This document shows, piece by piece, positions 29,062-36,265 of a stretch of 64,000 bases of DNA. The notes below the pieces were generated by a model, which saw nothing but the letters and a program-made list of their open reading frames with translations, was not told the origin of the DNA and ran no database searches. The DNA is from Campylobacter concisus UNSWCS (GTDB lineage Bacteria > Campylobacterota > Campylobacteria > Campylobacterales > Campylobacteraceae): contig NZ_ANNG01000011.1 of assembly GCF_000466685.1 (NCBI RefSeq), positions 42,023 to 106,022 on the forward strand. Direction: 5' to 3'. Numbering within the stretch: position 1 is the first letter of the stretch; each line of letters opens with the position of its first letter. The translations under genes and the position numbers were made by a program.

Positions 29062-30068
29062 TGAAAAAACTTACACTATTCTTGGCTTTTGCCTTGGCTT
29101 TAGTTCTAAGCGGATGCGGCACAAAAAGACAATATTTTGAGCCTGCGCAAACTTCTGGTGAGATATCTTTATCAAAAGATCTTCCTTCTTACATCAAATC
29201 AGCAAATGCAAATGGCGCAACGCTGGATAATGGCAACATCATCACTAAAAATGGGCTAAATAAAAGCGTTACCTTGCCTGAAAATTTCAACTTCTTAAAC
29301 GAAAATAACGGCTTTGTTATCTCAGCTAGCATAAATGGCGATCTAAACGTGACTGATCCTAGCGGTCACAGCGTTTATAGCGGTAAATTCCCAACTGCGA
29401 TCGTAGCAGCCTCACTTGATCAAAACCAACTTGCAGCTATCAGTGCATCAAACCACATCTATCTAATCGACATCAACACAGCGACTACGCTAATGGAGTA
29501 TAGCTCATCTGATATCGCAGCGGTTGATTCAAGAGTTGTGGCACCTTACTTCATGAGCTCGCTCATCGTCTATCCAGCGCTTGATGGTAAAATTTACATC
29601 GTGCAAAAAGATACTGGTAGAATTTTACGCGACGTTGTCGTAAGCTCTGAAAATTTCTTTAATAACATCATATTTTTAGGCGTTGAGGGCGATAACCTAA
29701 TCGCAGCAACAGCTAAAAAACTAATCGTCATCAACCCAAGCCAGACAGTATATTATGACGATGAGATCAAAGACGTGCTAGTTCATAACGATGAAATTTA
29801 CATCTTTAAAAAAGATGGCACGATAGTAAGAACAGACCTCATGCTAAAAGAGCAAAATAAGGTAAATTTCAAATTTGCTATCTTCTCAGCGGCTACCATC
29901 ATTAACAATAAGCTCTATGTCATCGAAAAAACAGGCTATGTTATAAAGACAAATTTAGACCTTAGCGGAGCTGAAATTTATGAATTTAGCGACGAGATAA
30001 AAGATAAAAGCTTCATGGGTAATGGCGCATTTTACTATGATAACGAGTATGTTAATCTAGGGCAATGA
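29061..30068 (+). CDS. BamB-like beta-propeller lipoprotein
   Basis: 335 residues. The signal peptide ends in the lipobox LVLSGCGTK (Cys about 19), so it is a lipoprotein. The rest is beta-rich with repeating blades such as GNIITKNG, GDLNVTDPSGHSVYSGKF, IYLIDINTAT, KIYIVQKDTGRI and LIVINPSQT, the pattern of PQQ/BamB-type propellers. BamB aids outer-membrane protein assembly. Adjacency to a YfgM-like gene supports this. It corresponds to the C. jejuni lipoprotein upstream of coaX. It overlaps the next gene by 4 bases. Confidence 0.7.
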   Translation: MKKLTLFLAFALALVLSGCGTKRQYFEPAQTSGEISLSKDLPSYIKSANANGATLDNGNIITKNGLNKSVTLPENFNFLNENNGFVISASINGDLNVTDPSGHSVYSGKFPTAIVAASLDQNQLAAISASNHIYLIDINTATTLMEYSSSDIAAVDSRVVAPYFMSSLIVYPALDGKIYIVQKDTGRILRDVVVSSENFFNNIIFLGVEGDNLIAATAKKLIVINPSQTVYYDDEIKDVLVHNDEIYIFKKDGTIVRTDLMLKEQNKVNFKFAIFSAATIINNKLYVIEKTGYVIKTNLDLSGAEIYEFSDEIKDKSFMGNGAFYYDNEYVNLGQ

Positions 30069-30397
30069 ACCAAAAAATTTGGGAGCTTTTTGAAGCTAAA
30101 AAGATCTTGCTAAGGGATCTAAAAAGACTTGACCTTAGCGAATTTACCAAGAAACGCTCACTTGAGGCGTTTTTTGGTGTTGATACAAAAAATTTCTACG
30201 AGATCGTTTTTTTAAGAAGTGCAAAGAGCAGGCTTTTGCTCAAAGAAGCCAGCGAGATAAATGAAATTTGCACTAAATTTGAAGATAAATTTCAAACCAA
30301 GATCAAAAAACGTGTGATCTTTTATAACTCTCAAATTTGCTCAAAATCCCTAAACTACTTCAAAGAACAAGGCTGGAGCTGTTATGATTTTGTGTGA
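30065..30397 (+). CDS. Conserved hypothetical protein upstream of coaX
   Basis: 110 residues, no signal peptide or membrane segment. Basic and helical (WELFEAKKILLRDLKRLDLSEFTKKRSLEAFF). I recognise it only as the protein found upstream of coaX in Campylobacter. It overlaps the lipoprotein (4 bases) and coaX (14 bases), so expression is coupled. Confidence 0.7.
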   Translation: MNQKIWELFEAKKILLRDLKRLDLSEFTKKRSLEAFFGVDTKNFYEIVFLRSAKSRLLLKEASEINEICTKFEDKFQTKIKKRVIFYNSQICSKSLNYFKEQGWSCYDFV

Positions 30398-31013
30398 TAT
30401 CGGCAACACCAACGCCTCTTTTTTGCAAAATGGCAAGATCACACATATAAAAGTTAGCGAATTTAAAAACTACAAGCCAGACGAAAAGGTATATTTTATC
30501 TGCGTAAATGAAGAAATTTTGCGGATGATAGATAAGGACGAAATGTTTGTAAATTTAGAGCCTTACTTTGAGATAGACACGATCTATCAAGGTCTTGGAG
30601 TAGATAGAAAAGCAGGGTGCTATATGATAAATGATGGCGTTATAGTAGATGCTGGAAGTGCCATAACCGTTGATATAATGGCAAACTCACTTCATCTTGG
30701 CGGCTACATCTTGCCAGGCATCGCAACTATGTTAAATGCCTATAAAAGCATCTCGCCACGCCTTGATGTGACACTAAATTCGCAAATAGACATCGATGCG
30801 TTGCCTCAAAAGACGAGCGATGCTGTGAGTTATGGCATCATAAAGCCCATTATCACGCTCATTTCAAAGTTAGCAGGCAGCAAAAAGGTCTATTTTACTG
30901 GCGGAGATGGTGACTTTTTATCTAAATTTTTTAAAAATGCCATTTGCGACAAGATGCTTATCTTTCGCGCCATGCAAAAAATAATCGATGAGAAAAAGGA
31001 AATTTTAAAATGA
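30384..31013 (+). CDS. coaX: Type III pantothenate kinase
   Basis: 209 residues. N-terminal ILCDIGNTNASF is the ASKHA phosphate-binding loop; YQGLGVDRKAGCY and GVIVDAGSAITVDI, HLGGYILPGIATML and VYFTGGDGDFL complete the CoaX pattern. It phosphorylates pantothenate in coenzyme A synthesis and needs a monovalent cation. The sequence is short relative to the ~250-residue average, as in other campylobacters. It overlaps hisG by 4 bases. Confidence 0.93.
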   Translation: MILCDIGNTNASFLQNGKITHIKVSEFKNYKPDEKVYFICVNEEILRMIDKDEMFVNLEPYFEIDTIYQGLGVDRKAGCYMINDGVIVDAGSAITVDIMANSLHLGGYILPGIATMLNAYKSISPRLDVTLNSQIDIDALPQKTSDAVSYGIIKPIITLISKLAGSKKVYFTGGDGDFLSKFFKNAICDKMLIFRAMQKIIDEKKEILK

Positions 31014-31624
31014 TAACAGTAGCCTTGCCAAAGGGCAGGATCGCAGAAGATACACTTGAAATTTTTAGAAAAATTTTTGGTTCGAGCTTTATGTTTGAGG
31101 ATAGAAAACTCATCCTTGAAGAGGGAAATTTTAGATTTTTAATGGTTCGCAACCAAGACATACCAACATACGTCACTGAAGGCGCTGCAGATATCGGCGT
31201 GGTCGGCCTTGACGTGCTTGAAGAGCATAAGCCAAATGTAGTGAGGCTGCTTGATCTACAAATAGGCAAGTGCAAGGTCTGTATCGGTATAAAAAACGAA
31301 GATGAGCTTGATTTTTCAAGGTCTGAGCTAAAGATCGCTACAAAAATGCCAAATATCACTAGAAACTACTTTGCCAAGCTTGCTGTTGGCGTCAAGATCA
31401 TCAAACTTTATGGCTCGATCGAGCTTGCACCGCTTGTCGGGCTAAGCGACGCGATCGTCGATGTGGTCGAGACTGGCTCAACCATGAAGCAAAATGGGCT
31501 AAAAGTGGCTGGCGATATCATGCAAAGCTCAGCCTATCTAATCGCAAATAAAAATAGCTTCATCATCAAAAAAGATGAAATTTTGGAGCTTTATCAAAAG
31601 ATAAAAGATGAAATTTCAAAGTAA
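31010..31624 (+). CDS. hisG: ATP phosphoribosyltransferase, short form
   Basis: 204 residues, the short HisG(S) form. It joins ATP and PRPP in the first step of histidine biosynthesis. MITVALPKGRIAEDTLEIF, QDIPTYVTEGAADIGVVG, TKMPNITRNYF and the PRPP loop DAIVDVVETGSTMKQNGL are clear. It ends after DEISK without the ~80-residue regulatory ACT-like domain of the long form. Short HisG works with HisZ, which is not in this window. From memory C. jejuni has the long form. It overlaps coaX by 4 bases. Confidence 0.93.
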   Translation: MITVALPKGRIAEDTLEIFRKIFGSSFMFEDRKLILEEGNFRFLMVRNQDIPTYVTEGAADIGVVGLDVLEEHKPNVVRLLDLQIGKCKVCIGIKNEDELDFSRSELKIATKMPNITRNYFAKLAVGVKIIKLYGSIELAPLVGLSDAIVDVVETGSTMKQNGLKVAGDIMQSSAYLIANKNSFIIKKDEILELYQKIKDEISK

Positions 31625-31735
31625 AATTTGAAATTTTGACTTCTAAATTTAAAAACGCCTAAATTTATCCACTTTGAAGCTAGTAAATTTAAGTGCATAG
31701 GATATTAAATTTACATGACTTACTTTGTCTAATTT

Positions 31736-32229
31736 TAAAAACTTTGCTATTAAAATTTGGGCAAATCAAAAGTTGTAACCGCTACTAAATTTTCAAGTTA
31801 AATTTGAAGTTATTTGGTTGGGTGTGATAGATGCATGTTTTTGGTTGGGTTTGTGTGTCGTTATGATAGGTTTTAGTTTTATAGTCAAATTTTATTTTGG
31901 AGTGATGAAATTTGATGCAGATGAGGCAGGTTTAAATTTAAAAAACTAATTTTACAGAAACTACTTAAAGCAAAACATTTAAATTTCAAAACCTATTTTT
32001 AAAAAAACTTGCTATTAAAATTTGGGCAAATCAAAAGTTGTAACCTCCACTAAAGTTACAAGTTAAATTTGAATATTTTTATTGAGTGGGGCTTATGTCC
32101 TACCATGATAAATTTTAAATTTTATTTCAGACCGACCAAATTTGATATAGGTAAAGCCAGTTTAAATTTAGAAAAACTAATTTTGCAGAAGCTGTTTAAA
32201 AACAAAATGTTTAAATTTTAAAATCTATT
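31736..32229. repeat. Degenerate tandem duplication of 230-265 bp in a noncoding interval
   Basis: The 633 bases between hisG and the NifS-like gene have no credible gene. They contain two related copies. GCTATTAAAATTTGGGCAAA occurs at 31746 and again at 32011, each followed by TCAAAAGTTGTAACC, then CAAGTTAAATTTGAA. Their ends share TTTAAATTTA-AAAACTAATTTT-CAGAA (31931 and 32161). The offset falls from 265 to 230 because about 35 bases present in copy 1 are missing in copy 2. Both copies are AT-rich and have drifted. Confidence 0.75.
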
Positions 32230-32257
32230 AAATTTAACCCGAAACAACAAATTTAGC

Positions 32258-33583
32258 CTAAATTTTACCGCCAAACATCTCATACATCGCCTTCTCCTCG
32301 CCCCAAAGTTCGCGGTGCTTTTTGATAGATGATTTGATAGCGTTTATGAGATAGAGCACGTCCTCTTTTGTGTGTGTGTAGTGCATGCTCACCCTTACAA
32401 AACCTGGCTTTTTCTCCAAGACCTTATTCTCTTTAAGCCCCAGCAGGTCAAAAGCATAAGGCCCAGCGCACATCACGCCAGCGCGGCTTTGTATGCCGTA
32501 GTTGTTGCTAAGTGTTGCAGCAAAGTCATAAGGCGAAATGTCGCGCACATTAAATGAAAAAATAGGCAGTTTTTCTGCATTTTTAGGCCCATAAATGGTG
32601 ATATCCTCGATGCTGCTAAGCTCTTTTTTAAAGAAATTTGTTAGCTCATCTTCACGTGCTTTTATATTTTCTACTCCGACACTTGCTTGCAGGCTGTAAG
32701 CTAGACTTGCTCGCACCAGCCCCAATATAGATGGCGTGCCAGCCTCTTCAAGCTGCTCGGCATTTTTTATAAAAAGGTGCTTTGATGGCGTCGCAAGCGC
32801 GATGGTGCCGCCACCTGCAAAGCTTGGGATATCGCTTGTATAAAGCTCTTTTTTGATCGCCAAAAGCCCGCAACTCCCAACTCCGCCAAGTAGCTTGTGA
32901 GGTGAGAAAAAGGCTGCGTCAAAGTAGGCGGCGTCTAAATTTTCATGCGAGCTGGTTGCCGCGCAGTCAAATGCCACCACTCCGCCAAATTTTTTAACGA
33001 GCGAGTAAATTCTCTTGTAGTCGGTTTTCACGCCTGTGACGTTTGAGGCGGCGCTAAAGCAGGCGATGATCTTTCTTTTTGCGTTTAGTTTTAGCGTCCT
33101 CTCAAGCATCACGTAGTCTATCTCGCCATTTTCATCAAGCCTGATACGCTCGCAGTCGCAAAGCCCTTCACGAAAGCTGATCTCGTTTGAGTGGTGCTCA
33201 TAGGGCCCAACAAGCACGAGTGGTAAATTTACGCTTCTTAAATTTGCTTCGCCGATCAAGGCTCTTGTCGTTGGCGGTAGATAAATTCCCATTATCTCTT
33301 GAAATTTCTTTATCGCAGCCGTTGCGCCTTGTCCCGTTGCTATTAGATAAAAGCTATCATCAAGCCCCAAAAGCTCTTTTAGCTCGGCTCTTGCGTTTTC
33401 GTAGCGTTTTTGCGTTAGCACGGCGCTTGAGCTGCTGTCTGAGTGAGTGTTTGCGTAGGTTTTTAAAAAGTTTGAAATTTCATCTTCGATAGGCGCATAG
33501 GCAAGGCCTGAGGCCGTGTAGTCAAAATAGTAAATTCCATCTTTTAAAATGATATTTTTTCTTACTTCATCTATGGTTGGCAC
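32258..33583 (-). CDS. Class V aminotransferase-fold PLP enzyme (NifS/CsdA-like)
   Basis: 441 residues. YYFDYTASGLAYAPI, THSDSSSSAVLTQKRYENAR, HHSNEISFRE, SNVTGVKTDYKRI and the PLP-lysine segment FFSPHKLLGGVGSCGLL place it with cysteine desulfurase/selenocysteine lyase-like enzymes. The substrate cannot be read from the sequence. Its position next to modE, fdhD and Sec-containing formate dehydrogenase genes makes sulfur delivery to the Mo/W cofactor or selenium recycling plausible; this is inference. GTG start after AAGGGGA; minus-strand -10 ATTATA complement at 33609-33614. Confidence 0.82.
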   Translation of the reverse strand: MPTIDEVRKNIILKDGIYYFDYTASGLAYAPIEDEISNFLKTYANTHSDSSSSAVLTQKRYENARAELKELLGLDDSFYLIATGQGATAAIKKFQEIMGIYLPPTTRALIGEANLRSVNLPLVLVGPYEHHSNEISFREGLCDCERIRLDENGEIDYVMLERTLKLNAKRKIIACFSAASNVTGVKTDYKRIYSLVKKFGGVVAFDCAATSSHENLDAAYFDAAFFSPHKLLGGVGSCGLLAIKKELYTSDIPSFAGGGTIALATPSKHLFIKNAEQLEEAGTPSILGLVRASLAYSLQASVGVENIKAREDELTNFFKKELSSIEDITIYGPKNAEKLPIFSFNVRDISPYDFAATLSNNYGIQSRAGVMCAGPYAFDLLGLKENKVLEKKPGFVRVSMHYTHTKEDVLYLINAIKSSIKKHRELWGEEKAMYEMFGGKI

Positions 33584-33608
33584 GATTTCCCCTTTGGTTA
33601 AAAGCGCG

Positions 33609-33614
33609 ATTATA
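33609..33614 (-). promoter_or_regulatory. Probable -10 box for the NifS-like gene
   Basis: TATAAT read on the minus strand, 26 bases before the GTG start, with the ribosome site AAGGGGA between them. Confidence 0.5.
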
Positions 33615-33670
33615 ATGAAATTTTGTATAAAGTGAGGTTACAAGCGGGCAGGGCGCCCACTCGCGTCTGT

Positions 33671-33859
33671 TTATTTGTTTAAGAAGTTTTTCTCTAACCA
33701 CTCGTTAGCTTTTGCTTCACTCTCAAATCTTTGGCTCTTAGCAACTTGGTTTGCACCCTCATAAAAACGGATGCGAATACCGTCTTGAACGCTATCGATC
33801 TTGATTCTAGTGATCTTATCTTTGTTTAGATAAGTCCTGTCGTTTAGTTTTACATACAT
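33671..33859 (-). CDS. Small conserved hypothetical protein
   Basis: 62 residues, basic, beta-rich at the start (MYVKLNDRTYLNKDKITRIKID) and ending in a helix with WLEKNFLNK. It is preceded by AAAAGGAGAAAAAC, a very strong ribosome site, which supports a real and well translated gene. It follows the ModE-like gene by 25 bases. Function unknown. Confidence 0.72.
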   Translation of the reverse strand: MYVKLNDRTYLNKDKITRIKIDSVQDGIRIRFYEGANQVAKSQRFESEAKANEWLEKNFLNK

Positions 33860-33884
33860 GTTTTTCTCCTTTTAAAAATTTGGT

Positions 33885-34628
33885 TTATTTTTTATCGTTT
33901 TTCTTCTCGTCTTGTTTTAAAAATAGCTCTTTAAAGCGCTTATTTGCATAGTCTTCGATGTCGTTTTGAAGCTGTTTATAAGCGTTTATGAGCTCGTATG
34001 CTCTATCATTTAGCGTAGTGCCAGCGCTATCTCCACCACCTTGCTTGGTCGTAAAGAGATCTTCTTTTAAATTTTTTTGCAAAATTTGCAGATGCGACCA
34101 GCATTTTTTATAGTTCATACCTAAAATTTCAGCTGCCTTTGATATCGAGCCAACCTCGGCTATAACGTCTAAAACTTCGGTTTTACCCTTACCAAATATA
34201 AGCTCGCCCTCGTCGTTTTCTATCCAAGTCTTCGTCTTTACTCTCATCTTTTTGCCTTTCTTTTCCTTAAAACAGCCTAGCTGACAGTACTTCACGTCAA
34301 AGCCGTAGTCTCTAAGCGTCGATCGCATGGTCTTTAGCCCGCCGTTAGCCGCCGCCATCTCTCTTGCATCTTTGCAAAAAACTCTGCCCTTTTCGTCGCT
34401 CACTTCTTTTAGCTTTAGTGACAATGTAAATTTACCGCGGTCTTTATCCAAGCCTCCAAACTGTCCAAGCTCGCAGTTGTCTATCTTGATGCCAAGTCTG
34501 GTTGCCTCGTCGCTTACCTCGCCGACTTCTATGCCAAGCTTGTTTGCGATCTTAAAAGCCGTACCACAGTCAAGTTTGCCGCTTTTATTTAGCGTTTGTT
34601 TTATTAACTCTTCTAAATTTTTACTCAT
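33885..34628 (-). CDS. modE: ModE-like molybdenum/tungsten-responsive regulator without Mop domain
   Basis: 247 residues from ATG 34628 (MSKNLEELIKQTL), which overlaps the fdhD stop. The C-terminal half holds the ModE/LysR-type winged helix (VLDVIAEVGSISKAAEILGMNYKKCWSHLQIL followed by GGGDSAGTTLNDRAYELINAY). The N-terminal half has two related modules, CGTAFKIANKLG...NCELGQFGG and CKDAREMAAANGG...YCQLGCFKE, each with paired cysteines. The molybdate-binding Mop motif (SARN) is absent. A ModE-like protein at this locus in C. jejuni (Cj1507c) controls Mo and W transport. Predicted operators lie in this window. Confidence 0.82.
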   Translation of the reverse strand: MSKNLEELIKQTLNKSGKLDCGTAFKIANKLGIEVGEVSDEATRLGIKIDNCELGQFGGLDKDRGKFTLSLKLKEVSDEKGRVFCKDAREMAAANGGLKTMRSTLRDYGFDVKYCQLGCFKEKKGKKMRVKTKTWIENDEGELIFGKGKTEVLDVIAEVGSISKAAEILGMNYKKCWSHLQILQKNLKEDLFTTKQGGGDSAGTTLNDRAYELINAYKQLQNDIEDYANKRFKELFLKQDEKKNDKK

Positions 34629-35403
34629 CAATTCTCTCTTCGCCGCTATAAACGTTGATATTTTCGCCCCTTGCAAAACCACAAAGCGTCAGCTCAAATT
34701 TACGAGCGATCACCACGCCAAGGCTAGTCGGTGCTGTCCTTGAGATAAGCGCCGGGATGCCGTGCATAACGGCCTTTGCGACCATCTCTGAGCTAAGTCT
34801 GCCACTCACCATCAAAAATGAATTTGCTAAGTTAGCTCCGTCTAAAACGGCCTTGCCAACGGCTTTATCGATCGTGTTGTGCTGAGCTATATCCTCGCCT
34901 ATGTAAAATTTATCTTCGCTCACAAAAAGCTTTGCCGTATGCACGCAGCCAGTCATCTCGTAAAGCTCGCACTGCGTGTAAAACTCCTTCATTTGAGCAA
35001 GGATCATATCTTTGTTAAATTTAGCCCCGCTTTTTACGGCTCTTGCCGCCATCGCCTGTGGGTCGATATTTGCCGTTGAGCTTCTGCCGCAGCCACTTAT
35101 TATGACCTTTTCTTCGTCAAACTGCTCTAGGCGTTTTTCGTTCACTTTGGCGTTTATGTAGACGCTTAGCTCATCGCTTGAGAGCCTAACTTCAGCTATG
35201 TCCTCTGGCTTTGTGATGACGTTTTCGCTGATCAAATAGCCCACAGCAAGCGCCTTTTGGTCAGTTGGCGTTGCCATAACGGCACCAAATTTTTTGTCAT
35301 TTATGTAAATTTCAAGCTTGATCTCACGCACCAAAATATCATCAACCTGTGCTTTTTGCTCGCCCTTATATTTGATGATCTGCGTTTTATAAATCGGTTC
35401 CAT
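34621..35403 (-). CDS. fdhD: Formate dehydrogenase sulfurtransferase FdhD
   Basis: 260 residues from ATG 35403, chosen because AAGGAGC lies just before it; the ATG at 35424 is weaker. FdhD carries sulfur from IscS-type desulfurases to the Mo/W-bisPGD cofactor of formate dehydrogenase. LAVGYLISENVI, ISGCGRSS, MTGCVHTAKLF and GRLSSEMVAKAVMHGIPALISRTAPTSLGV are family segments. The conserved CxxC loop here reads SGCGRS, with only one Cys. It overlaps the modE start. Confidence 0.93.
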   Translation of the reverse strand: MEPIYKTQIIKYKGEQKAQVDDILVREIKLEIYINDKKFGAVMATPTDQKALAVGYLISENVITKPEDIAEVRLSSDELSVYINAKVNEKRLEQFDEEKVIISGCGRSSTANIDPQAMAARAVKSGAKFNKDMILAQMKEFYTQCELYEMTGCVHTAKLFVSEDKFYIGEDIAQHNTIDKAVGKAVLDGANLANSFLMVSGRLSSEMVAKAVMHGIPALISRTAPTSLGVVIARKFELTLCGFARGENINVYSGEERIDE

Positions 35404-35541
35404 CTTGCTCCTTGAAGTTTTCACAAATGATAGCCCAAAAAGCTAAATTTAATTTTGGATTGTAGTAAAAACTTGCTTAAACAAAGCAAAAAGCTTAAAC
35501 GTATTTTGATACGAAATAAACGTTATTATAATTAAAATTTG

Positions 35542-35560
35542 ATATGCAAAATAGGCATAT
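35542..35560 (-). promoter_or_regulatory. Candidate ModE-like operator before fdhD-modE
   Basis: ATATGC-AAAATAG-GCATAT, a 6-7-6 inverted repeat, followed by TTCTTAAA on the + strand. The same 6-7-6 palindrome occurs before the fdh operon and before the second dehydrogenase. It lies 139 bases upstream of the fdhD ATG. Confidence 0.65.
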
Positions 35561-35591
35561 TTCTTAAAGTATAAAATTAGAGAAAATAACA

Positions 35592-35619
35592 AATTTTATA
35601 GGTGCAAAAAGCACCTATA
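35592..35619 (-). terminator. Terminator after fdhB
   Basis: On the minus strand, TATAGGTGC-TTTTT-GCACCTATA (perfect 9-base-pair stem) followed by AAATTTG, beginning 4 bases after the fdhB stop. Confidence 0.7.
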
Positions 35620-35622
35620 AAT

Positions 35623-36264
35623 TTACGCTTTTAGTTTTAGTCTGTCGCCAGCGTAGTAAGCGATCTTCCAAACAGTAGTTTGTTTTAGGTCTTTTTCGCC
35701 ATAACCTCTTGCAGCAACTCTGTCATTGTAGATTTTTTCGATGACATCTGACTCGCCAACTAGTAGAGCTTTTGTAGAGCACATCGCAGCACAAACTGGC
35801 ACCTTGCCCTCAGAAATTCTATCTTGTCCATATACTTCGCGCTCTTCTTCACTATTAGTTGGTAACGGACCGCCTGCACACATGGTGCATTTATCCATTA
35901 CGCCTCTTGCACCAAAGGCACCATCTTTAGGGAATTGTGGCGCACCAAATGGGCAAGCATATAAGCAATATCCACAACCTATGCAGATATCTTTATCATG
36001 AAGCACGATGCCATCAGCTCTGATGTAGAAACAATCAACTGGACAAACAAGCGAACAAGGCGCATCTTCGCAGTGCATACATGCGATTGATGTTGAAATT
36101 TCTTTACCAGGCATACCTTCATTTAGTGTGACGACGCGGCGTCTTCTAACTCCGATAGGCAACTCATGAGCTTCATCACATGCTACTGCGCAGCCGTTGC
36201 AATCAATGCATCTATCTGTATCGCAGTAAAATTTAAGTCTATTGTTATCGTTAAATGCGCTCAT
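35623..36264 (-). CDS. fdhB: Formate dehydrogenase iron-sulfur subunit
   Basis: 213 residues with four cysteine clusters for [4Fe-4S] centres: CIDCNGCAVACDE, CMHCEDAPCSLVCP, CIGCGYCLYACPFG and CTMC-x-CAAMC. It passes electrons from FdhA to the quinone-side subunit. No C-terminal membrane helix is visible, unlike FdnH. It begins 1 base after fdhA. The membrane cytochrome fdhC expected next in C. jejuni is absent: only 219 bases separate fdhB from fdhD. Confidence 0.95.
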   Translation of the reverse strand: MSAFNDNNRLKFYCDTDRCIDCNGCAVACDEAHELPIGVRRRRVVTLNEGMPGKEISTSIACMHCEDAPCSLVCPVDCFYIRADGIVLHDKDICIGCGYCLYACPFGAPQFPKDGAFGARGVMDKCTMCAGGPLPTNSEEEREVYGQDRISEGKVPVCAAMCSTKALLVGESDVIEKIYNDRVAARGYGEKDLKQTTVWKIAYYAGDRLKLKA

Positions 36265-36265
36265 A

